From: Treponema sp.
Lineage (GTDB): Bacteria > Spirochaetota > Spirochaetia > Treponematales > Breznakiellaceae
Length of the DNA stretch: 5,474 nt
Direction: 5' to 3'
Assembly: GCA_031255875.1 (NCBI GenBank)
Contig: JAIRRR010000191.1
Span: forward strand, 1-5,474
Positions 1-4,492 of the stretch are shown here, piece after piece (the stretch's first letter is position 1; every line of letters starts with the position of its first letter). A program made the translations under genes and the position numbers. The notes under the pieces were generated by a model. It saw only the letters and a program-made list of their open reading frames with translations, had not been told where the DNA came from and did not search any database.

Positions 1-11
1 GCATAACCCGC

Positions 12-1442
12 CTATTTCCCCACACAGAAACGGCTGAACATGACTTCCAGTATGTCCGCAGTGGCGACTTCCCCGGTAATTTCCCCCAGGGCGTTTACCG
101 CCTCCCTGAGCGCGGGCGCGGCGAGGTCCAGGGGCTCCCCCCGGTCCGCCAGGGCGAGCGCCTCTTCCAGCGAGGCAAGGGCCGCGTCTACAAGCTCTTT
201 CTGCCGGGCGGTCCCTATCCCCGCGGACAGGCGGCCGGCTTCCGGGGCGGTTTCCCCGGCGGCTTTTTCCAGGGCGGCGGCGGCGGCCTCCGCCAGTTTC
301 CCAAAACCTTCGCCGGTTTTCGCGCTGACGGCCAGGAGCCGGCTGCCCGGAGGCGGCAGGGCGATGTCCGCCTTGTTCCAAAGCGGTATTAACGGCTTTT
401 GCGCGCTGCCAAGAAAATCCCTGTCTTCCCCGGTAATTCCCGCGCTCCCGTCAACAAGGTAGAGCACAAGATCCGCTTCCCCAAGAAGTTCCCGGCTCCG
501 GCTTATTCCCAGTTTTTCCACGGGGTCTTCCGAATCCCTAAGGCCCGCCGTGTCGGCAAGCCGCACCGGAATGCCCTCCAGGGAAACCCAATCCTCGATC
601 CAGTCGCGGGTAGTGCCCGGCACATCGGTAACAATGGACCTGTCTTCCCTGAGCAGCAAATTAAACACGCTCGACTTTCCCGCGTTGGGCCGGCCCGCGA
701 TAACCACCAAAGCGCCTTCCGCGTAGAGCCGCTCCCTCCGGTAAGAGGCGGCCAGGCCCCGCAGCCTCTCCAGGGCGTCTTCCGCGAAGCGGCGGCCGGG
801 CAGGGCTCCTTCGGCCCCGTCCGCGGCAGCGCCGCCGTCCGCCCGGGCCGCGCCGGCCTCGTCTTCGGAATAGTCAAGGCAGAGTTCCGCGGCCGCGAGG
901 GTCTCCACCAGAAGCGCATTGATCCTGCGGATTTCCCGTTCCAGGCTGCCCGAAAGCCGCCGCGCCGCGTGTTCCCTGCCCAGGCTTGTTTTGGCGGACA
1001 CAATCTCCATGACGCTTTCACAGCGGGTAAGGTCGATCTTGCCGTTCATAAAGGCGCGGAAACTAAATTCGCCGGGCAGGGCCTCGCGAAAACCCGCCGC
1101 TTTGAGGGCAGCCATCACGCCCTTCGCGGCGGCGATGCCCCCGTGGCAGGAAATGTCCGCCCCGTCCTCGCCGGTATAGCTCGCCGGGCCCCGGTACACG
1201 GAGACCAGGACCTCGTCGATTTTTTCCGCCGGGCTTCCGCCGCCCCCGGAACAGGCGGTGATCCAGCCGTGGACCACGGTGTTCCCCCTTGCGGCAAGGA
1301 GCTTTTCAGGGCGGGAAAAAACCCGCGACAGTAATGCTACGCTTTCGCCGCCCGACGTTCTGATAACGGCCAGGGCGCTTATGCCCAGCGGGGTGGCGAA
1401 TGCGGCAACAGGATCGGTGTCGCCGTAAACAGGCCTGTCCAT
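12..1442 (-). CDS. mnmE: tRNA uridine-5-carboxymethylaminomethyl(34) synthesis GTPase MnmE (TrmE)
   Basis: Cytoplasmic GTPase that works with MnmG to install the cmnm5 group on wobble U34 of certain tRNAs, using a folate one-carbon unit and glycine. The 476-residue product is slightly longer than E. coli MnmE (454). The N-terminal folate-binding domain covers about 1-125 (CHGG at 99-102, GEFSFRAF at 124-131). The G domain lies within a helical domain: P-loop GRPNAGKS 250-257, TTRD 277-280, DTAG 297-300, NKAD 356-359, SAK 373-375. The C terminus is FCVGK, with the family's conserved cysteine at 473. Residues 196-212 are an Ala/Gly-rich insert in the helical domain. The ATG start has GGAG (1455-1458) 12 nt upstream, inside the last codons of the PAP2 gene, whose stop is 9 bp away, so the two genes are probably cotranscribed. 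After the TAG stop, a minus-strand ATG at 4-2 could begin another gene, but the window ends there. Identification is firm. Confidence 0.97.
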   Translation of the reverse strand: MDRPVYGDTDPVAAFATPLGISALAVIRTSGGESVALLSRVFSRPEKLLAARGNTVVHGWITACSGGGGSPAEKIDEVLVSVYRGPASYTGEDGADISCHGGIAAAKGVMAALKAAGFREALPGEFSFRAFMNGKIDLTRCESVMEIVSAKTSLGREHAARRLSGSLEREIRRINALLVETLAAAELCLDYSEDEAGAARADGGAAADGAEGALPGRRFAEDALERLRGLAASYRRERLYAEGALVVIAGRPNAGKSSVFNLLLREDRSIVTDVPGTTRDWIEDWVSLEGIPVRLADTAGLRDSEDPVEKLGISRSRELLGEADLVLYLVDGSAGITGEDRDFLGSAQKPLIPLWNKADIALPPPGSRLLAVSAKTGEGFGKLAEAAAAALEKAAGETAPEAGRLSAGIGTARQKELVDAALASLEEALALADRGEPLDLAAPALREAVNALGEITGEVATADILEVMFSRFCVGK

Positions 1443-1451
1443 TATTGCGGC

Positions 1452-2462
1452 TTACTCCGGGGCAGCGGCAACACTGCCGGTCCCGGCCCGTTCCGCAAGG
1501 CCGGCGCGGCAGAAAAGCCAGGGAGCGCCCGCGCCGACCCACAGGCCCAGGACGCCGTAGCGCAGGAAACGGCCAAGTTCGTAGTAGGGGGAGGAAGCGC
1601 CCCAGAAGGGCAGGCCGGCGAAAAGCGATTCCCCGCCGGGGAGCAGCGCTTTAAGGGCCAGGTAGATCAGGGCGGCGCCGGCCGCGCCCAAGGCATAGCG
1701 GGCAAGCAGGATTACTGCGCCGGGCTTTTTGCCCCTCAGCCGGGCCTCTGCCGCGAAACCAATGCGGCTCCCCGCCAAACTGCAGCCGCAGCAGAAACCC
1801 AGGAAAAGCCCCCCCTGATCCGGCCCCATGCCGGAGGCGTTCATCAAAAACGCGGCAAGGGCGGCGGCGATCATCCGGTAACGCGGATTCGCTCCGGCAA
1901 GGAACGCCTCGAGACGCCCGGCAAACAGAAAGTACAGCACCAGGAGAACGCCCCCGGCAGCCCAGCCCCCGAAAATATCCGTGGGAAAGTGGACGCCCAG
2001 GTAGAGCCGGGTAAAGGCGATAACTATAACAAAGAAAAACGCCGCTATCCGGGCCGGCCTTTCCAGGGGGGACCTCTTTGCCAGGGAAGCGGCGGCAGCC
2101 CAGAAGACAAGCGAATTTTGGGCGTGCCCCGAAGGTATCCCGTAGCTTTGCTCGAACGCCCGGCCCACCGACGGCTCCAGCGTATAGGGGCGCGGCTGCT
2201 TCAGCAAATTTTTCAGAGAAAGGTTGGCCCAGTTTGAAAGCATGAGCAATACGCCGAGCCTCGCCCCCTTCCGCGTATCCACGCACCAGTAGATGAGCAG
2301 CATAACCGGAATGTAAAACAGCTCCGTCCCCAGCGCCGTAAAGAACCGCACCAGCGCGGTCAGGGCGGGGCTTTCGATTGTCTGAATCGCCTTGATTACC
2401 GCGATACCCCAGGCGTATACGCCCGCTAACGGGGAAGGTTCCGCCGCGAAAAACGCGCCCAT
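1452..2462 (-). CDS. PAP2-family integral membrane phosphatase with extended C-terminal membrane region
   Basis: Probably a membrane enzyme that removes phosphate from a lipid phosphate or pyrophosphate; the substrate cannot be read from sequence. Counting from the longest possible start (TTG at 2543, 363 residues), the PAP2 catalytic signature is complete: K111-x6-R118-P119, PSGH 137-140, and TR(178-179)-x5-H185-x3-D189, with Thr in place of the usual Ser. Hydrophobic stretches occur near 72-88, 143-155, 165-178, 190-208, 223-237, 242-260, 275-300 and 325-343. The half after the signature is a multi-pass extension not found in minimal PAP2 proteins of about 200 residues. I prefer the ATG at 2462 (336 residues): it has GGTGA four bases upstream and the membrane-protein-like sequence begins there. 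The ATG at 2474 and the TTG at 2543 (AAGGG six bases upstream) remain possible. It is the first recognised gene of a two-gene unit with mnmE. Confidence 0.88.
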   Translation of the reverse strand: MGAFFAAEPSPLAGVYAWGIAVIKAIQTIESPALTALVRFFTALGTELFYIPVMLLIYWCVDTRKGARLGVLLMLSNWANLSLKNLLKQPRPYTLEPSVGRAFEQSYGIPSGHAQNSLVFWAAAASLAKRSPLERPARIAAFFFVIVIAFTRLYLGVHFPTDIFGGWAAGGVLLVLYFLFAGRLEAFLAGANPRYRMIAAALAAFLMNASGMGPDQGGLFLGFCCGCSLAGSRIGFAAEARLRGKKPGAVILLARYALGAAGAALIYLALKALLPGGESLFAGLPFWGASSPYYELGRFLRYGVLGLWVGAGAPWLFCRAGLAERAGTGSVAAAPE

Positions 2463-2466
2463 CGTT

Positions 2467-2565
2467 TCACCCATGCCGCCGGCCTGTCGTGGCTTTGCAA
2501 TTTGCCCGCGCGGCCCCCCGCGGAACAGCGCCGTTTCCGCCAAACGCCGCCCTTGTAGCTGTCAT
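2467..2565 (-). CDS. Possible 32-codon leader ORF upstream of the PAP2 gene
   Basis: This is a candidate only. An ATG at 2565-2563 follows the SD-like GGAGG at 2569-2573 by three bases and lies about 23 nt after the predicted start of transcription from the promoter at 2595-2623. It reads 32 codons (MTATRAAFGG...) to a TGA at 2469-2467. That stop overlaps the GGTGA in front of the preferred PAP2 start and lies four bases before its ATG (2462), a layout typical of translational coupling. The peptide is Ala/Gly/Arg-rich, has no recognisable domain, and is in a different frame from the PAP2 gene. It could be a chance ORF in G+C-rich DNA. It could also be the true start of the PAP2 gene if a frameshift or sequence error is present. 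Confidence 0.35.
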   Translation of the reverse strand: MTATRAAFGGNGAVPRGAARANCKATTGRRHG

Positions 2566-2594
2566 GTTCCCTCCGCCGCTTTGCGCCCGGTTCA

Positions 2595-2623
2595 ACAATA
2601 CAGCGGGCATACAGCCTTGTCAA
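2595..2623 (-). promoter_or_regulatory. σ70-type promoter of the PAP2-mnmE unit
   Basis: On the minus strand, TTGACA (2623-2618, a perfect -35 match) is separated by exactly 17 bp from TATTGT (2600-2595, four of six for a -10). Transcription would start near 2588. That gives a leader of about 23 nt to the small leader ORF, 45 nt to the TTG at 2543, and 126 nt to the preferred PAP2 ATG at 2462. No other convincing promoter was seen for this pair of genes. Confidence 0.7.
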
Positions 2624-2638
2624 TTCGCCTGCCCGCGC

Positions 2639-2671
2639 GGCGATTCCCCCTTCACGGGGCTTCCGTAAAAG
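2639..2671. repeat. Diverged repeat, copy 1, on one side of the hairpin pair
   Basis: This stretch shares the ordered blocks CCCTT, CGGGGCTTC and a following (G/C)(T/C)AAA with 2770-2805, with small gaps between them. The longest exact match is the 9-mer CGGGGCTTC (2655-2663 and 2788-2796). The two copies are in the same orientation and flank both hairpins. Similarity is only moderate and the base composition is skewed, so common origin is an inference. Confidence 0.35.
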
Positions 2672-2690
2672 CCGAAGAATTTGGGCGCAT

Positions 2691-2716
2691 CCGGCCGCGC
2701 GCCGCCGCGCGGCCGG
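2691..2716. repeat. Perfect inverted repeat (11-bp arms, 4-nt loop)
   Basis: Arms CCGGCCGCGCG (2691-2701) and CGCGCGGCCGG (2706-2716) are exact reverse complements around the loop CCGC. There is no T-tract on either side, so it is not a classical intrinsic terminator. It lies 16 bp from the larger hairpin at 2733-2770, between the Cys/His protein gene and the promoter of the PAP2 unit. Confidence 0.75.
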
Positions 2717-2732
2717 ACCGGGCTATCCGCTC

Positions 2733-2770
2733 GTATACCTTTGGGCGGGAAAACCCGCCCAAAGGTATAC
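2733..2770. repeat. Perfect 17-bp inverted repeat with AAAA loop
   Basis: GTATACCTTTGGGCGGG (2733-2749), loop AAAA (2750-2753), then its exact reverse complement (2754-2770). A 17-bp perfect stem with a 4-nt loop is far beyond chance for a stretch this short. No T-run follows on either strand. It could cap the 3' end of the transcript of the minus-strand gene at 2861-3337, act as a non-canonical terminator, or be a copy of an interspersed palindromic element. CCGCTC occurs on both sides (2727-2732 and 2770-2775), and CTATCC occurs just outside or overlapping these (2723-2728 and 2776-2781). Confidence 0.9.
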
Positions 2771-2805
2771 CGCTCCTATCCCTTGCGCGGGGCTTCGCCG
2801 CAAAT
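2770..2805. repeat. Diverged repeat, copy 2, on the other side of the hairpin pair
   Basis: Partner of the stretch at 2639-2671, in the same orientation and sharing CCCTT, CGGGGCTTC and a trailing AAA block. It begins at the last base of the 17-bp hairpin. Together with the hairpins it makes a structured intergenic module. Whether it recurs elsewhere in the genome cannot be told from here. Confidence 0.35.
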
Positions 2806-2815
2806 GCAACAGGCT

Positions 2816-2829
2816 GCCGGGGCCCCGGC
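2816..2829. repeat. 14-bp perfect palindrome downstream of the Cys/His protein gene
   Basis: GCCGGGGCCCCGGC is its own reverse complement. It lies 31 bp past the stop of the minus-strand gene at 2861. A weaker hairpin, GCCGT/ACGGC (2843-2847 and 2854-2858), lies between it and that stop. Neither has a T-run, so a role in termination is possible but not shown. Confidence 0.5.
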
Positions 2830-2860
2830 CCGCCGAATCCAGGCCGTGTTACAACGGCAG

Positions 2861-3337
2861 TTACCTGGAGCCGCCCTTCTTTGCCCCGCTCGCCAGGGCC
2901 TCACGGCAATAGCTGCAGCCCAGGACATGCACATGGGAGCGGCCGGGCTTTTCAAACATCCGGGCCACCAGTATCTGATCCGTGCTGATAACCGCCCCGC
3001 AAACCGGGCAGACCCGCCTGCGGCCCCCGTCCAGGCAGTAGGCGCAGCCCCAGATATGCATCATCCGGCCCTGGCCCGGAACGCCCGGAAAGGCGGCCGA
3101 CTTGACCCGCTCCTCCAGGTTAAGCCTGGCCGAACATACCGGGCAGACCCTGGGATCGCCGGGGACGCCGTTTTCTATCCGCGAGCCGTCCTTCCTGCGG
3201 GACCGGCCGTAATTGTCGTCATCGCCGCAGGCTTCTTCCCTGGAGCCCCCCCGGAAACGGAAAAAGAGGGTGTAGCCGAACCAGATAAGGATTACGCCGA
3301 CAATCGACAAAATCAGCAATTGAAATAAGGTGTCCAT
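2861..3337 (-). CDS. Membrane-anchored protein with two tandem Cys/His putative zinc modules (unrecognised family)
   Basis: I do not recognise this family. The 158-residue product starts with one hydrophobic segment (about 4-26), probably an uncleaved anchor, followed by a basic and polar linker (27-62). Two copies of one module come next. Module A has CPVC (65-68), then H94 and C98-A-Y-C101. Module B has CPVC (110-113), then H137 and C141-S-Y-C144. Both fit CPVC-x23/25-H-x3-C-x2-C, which suggests metal-binding folds produced by internal duplication. The tail is short and basic. The duplicated motif is strong evidence that this frame, rather than the long antisense one, is the coding one. The ATG start has GGAG (3345-3342) four bases upstream. 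It diverges from rsmI with 53 bp between start codons. The anchor followed by a basic segment suggests the modules face the cytoplasm; that is inference. Confidence 0.82.
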   Translation of the reverse strand: MDTLFQLLILSIVGVILIWFGYTLFFRFRGGSREEACGDDDNYGRSRRKDGSRIENGVPGDPRVCPVCSARLNLEERVKSAAFPGVPGQGRMMHIWGCAYCLDGGRRRVCPVCGAVISTDQILVARMFEKPGRSHVHVLGCSYCREALASGAKKGGSR

Positions 3338-3352
3338 ACCACTCCGTCCGGA

Positions 3353-3381
3353 TTGCCAGGCGCCGATCTCCGGGATATACT
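3353..3381 (+). promoter_or_regulatory. Strong σ70-type promoter of rsmI, giving a near-leaderless mRNA
   Basis: TTGCCA (3353-3358, five of six) is separated by exactly 17 bp from TATACT (3376-3381, five of six). Normal spacing puts the first transcribed base near 3388, zero to five bases before the TTG start codon of rsmI at 3391. The -35 box lies close to the ribosome binding site of the divergent gene, so the divergent control regions overlap. Confidence 0.72.
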
Positions 3382-3390
3382 CATAAGACT

Positions 3391-4071
3391 TTGGCGATTC
3401 TCTATATTATCGGCACCCCGATCGGAAATTTGGGGGACATTAGCTACCGGGCGGCGGAAATTCTCAAGACGGTCGATCTGGTGGCCTGCGAGGACACCCG
3501 CCGCACGCTCAAGCTCCTGAACCGCCTCGGCATCCGGGCAAGGCTCCTCTCCTGCCGGACCCAGAACGAGCGGTCCGCCGCCGGGGAAGTCGTTTCCGTT
3601 TTGGACGAAGGCAGGACCGCAGCCTACGCGAGCGACGCGGGCACCCCGGCGCTCAGCGACCCGGGATCGGCCCTGGTCCGGCGCGTCCTGGAAGCCGGGC
3701 ACGAGGTTATTCCTATACCCGGGCCTTCCGCGTTCGCCGCCCTGGTCAGCGTCGCCGGGGGGGCGGACAAGACGGTGGTTTTCGAGGGCTTTCTGTCGCC
3801 CAAGGCAGGGCGCCGCCGTTCCCGGCTTGCGGAACTTCTGGCAATGGACGCGGCCTTTGTGCTCTACGAATCGCCCTTCAGGGTACTTAAGCTTCTGGAG
3901 GATCTGGCCGAATTTGATAAAGGGCGTTATGTTTGCGTGGGCAGGGAAATGACCAAGGTACACGAGGAATACCTTAGGGGCCCGGTTGAAGAAATTCTTG
4001 GGCTTTTGGCGGAAAAAAACCGCCAAATCGGTGAATTTTCGGTGTATGTATCTGGCAAGAAATCGAATTAA
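3391..4071 (+). CDS. rsmI: 16S rRNA (cytidine(1402)-2'-O)-methyltransferase RsmI, short form
   Basis: SAM-dependent tetrapyrrole-methylase-fold enzyme that 2'-O-methylates C1402 in the decoding centre of 16S rRNA. Family motifs run through the whole 226 residues: GTPIGNLGD 8-16, CEDTR 33-37, SDAGTPALSDPG 81-92, PIPGPSA 108-114, FEGFLSPK 131-138, YESPFR 159-164, REMTK 185-189 and GEFSVYV 214-220. It is about 60 residues shorter than E. coli RsmI (286) and stops after the methylase domain, so the C-terminal helical tail is missing. The TTG start is chosen because the conserved LYIIGTPIGN begins three codons later and no ATG or GTG precedes it in frame after the promoter. There is no good SD, in keeping with a transcript that begins almost at the start codon. 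It lies upstream of flgM by 46 bp and may read through into it. Confidence 0.95.
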   Translation: MAILYIIGTPIGNLGDISYRAAEILKTVDLVACEDTRRTLKLLNRLGIRARLLSCRTQNERSAAGEVVSVLDEGRTAAYASDAGTPALSDPGSALVRRVLEAGHEVIPIPGPSAFAALVSVAGGADKTVVFEGFLSPKAGRRRSRLAELLAMDAAFVLYESPFRVLKLLEDLAEFDKGRYVCVGREMTKVHEEYLRGPVEEILGLLAEKNRQIGEFSVYVSGKKSN

Positions 4072-4075
4072 CGTG

Positions 4076-4103
4076 TAAACTAATGGTAAAGAACTGCCGA
4101 TAA
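4076..4103 (+). promoter_or_regulatory. σ28 (FliA)-type flagellar promoter of flgM
   Basis: GCCGATAA (4096-4103) matches the enterobacterial σ28 -10 element exactly, and TAAA (4076-4079) lies 16 bp upstream; the classical distance is 15. Transcription should begin near 4110, giving a leader of only about 8-14 nt. That transcript would keep the AGAGG at 4111-4115 but lose the one at 4105-4109. A σ28 promoter in front of the gene for the anti-σ28 factor is the expected feedback arrangement, which supports both calls. Confidence 0.75.
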
Positions 4104-4117
4104 TAGAGGTAGAGGAA

Positions 4118-4405
4118 ATGAGTATGACCATCGACAGGATAGGTTCTCCGGAGCCCATTCAACCCGGCAAAAAACCCGGACCGAACAGTCGCGTCAGTCA
4201 GGCCGAAAAGTCCGATTCCATAAGCTTGTCCTCGGAGGCTGTGGAAAAAGCTGAGTTTTATCGGGCGCTGGAGTTGGTGGCATCCGCTCCGGATATAAGG
4301 GAGGACAGGGTCGCCGAACTGAGGCAGAAAATCGACGACCCGGCGTATATTGAAGAACGGATCAGCGCTACGGCGGATAGAATAATGGATGTCTTTGGAT
4401 TTTAA
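4118..4405 (+). CDS. flgM: Flagellar anti-σ28 factor FlgM
   Basis: Small cytoplasmic protein that binds and holds the flagellar sigma factor FliA (σ28) until the hook-basal body is complete, classically by being exported through the flagellar secretion apparatus. The 95-residue length is typical. The N-terminal third is polar and rich in Pro, Gly and Ser, as expected for the disordered half. The C-terminal part has the family's LSSEAVEKAEFYRALELV (37-54) and RVAELRQKIDDPAYI (64-78) helices and the ISATADRIMD end. Two starts compete: ATG 4118 with AGAGG (4105-4109) eight bases upstream, and ATG 4124 with AGAGG (4111-4115) also eight bases upstream. The second gives MTIDRIGS..., and only its SD would be present on the σ28 transcript, so it may be the main start. 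An intrinsic terminator begins 24 bp after the stop. Confidence 0.88.
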   Translation: MSMTIDRIGSPEPIQPGKKPGPNSRVSQAEKSDSISLSSEAVEKAEFYRALELVASAPDIREDRVAELRQKIDDPAYIEERISATADRIMDVFGF

Positions 4406-4428
4406 GCTGAATTCCAAAGATCGCGGGG

Positions 4429-4469
4429 GCGGAACCTGGGGGATAACCCGGCGGGTTCCGCTTTTTTTT
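4429..4469 (+). terminator. Intrinsic terminator after flgM
   Basis: GCGGAACC (4429-4436) pairs perfectly with GGTTCCGC (4454-4461), and an inner GGG/CCC pairing can extend the stem with small bulges. The stem is followed directly by eight T (4462-4469). This closes the rsmI-flgM unit. Confidence 0.93.
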
Positions 4470-4492
4470 GCCCGGCCGGCCCGGAGGCTGCA

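Noticed and set aside
399..1334. Long plus-strand open frame opposite mnmE (311 codons)
   Set aside because: It is antisense to a gene with complete MnmE motifs. The translation is rich in Arg, Pro and Gly with no motif, as expected of mirror frames in G+C-rich DNA.
2463..2543. PAP2 N-terminal extension from the TTG at 2543
   Set aside because: It has a fair SD, but the 27 extra residues look unlike the family and contain poorly matching codons, while ATG 2462 has GGTGA at good spacing. Not excluded, only less likely.
2733..2770. 17-bp hairpin as a standard intrinsic terminator
   Set aside because: The stem is ideal, but there is no T-run on either strand, so it is listed as a repeat of unknown role.
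2392..2988. Plus-strand open frame (198 codons) across the intergenic hairpins
   Set aside because: It crosses the PAP2 gene start, its promoter and the hairpins; Pro/Arg/Gly-rich with no motif.
2681..3328. Plus-strand open frame (215 codons) opposite the Cys/His protein
   Set aside because: The duplicated Cys/His modules, the N-terminal hydrophobic segment and the SD all support the minus strand.
3313..4158. Minus-strand open frame (281 codons) opposite rsmI
   Set aside because: RsmI motifs cover the plus strand throughout; the minus translation shows no domain.
4350..4383. Possible promoter in flgM (TTGAAG ... TAGAAT) for the methyltransferase gene
   Set aside because: The spacing is 22 bp, too long for a σ70 promoter.
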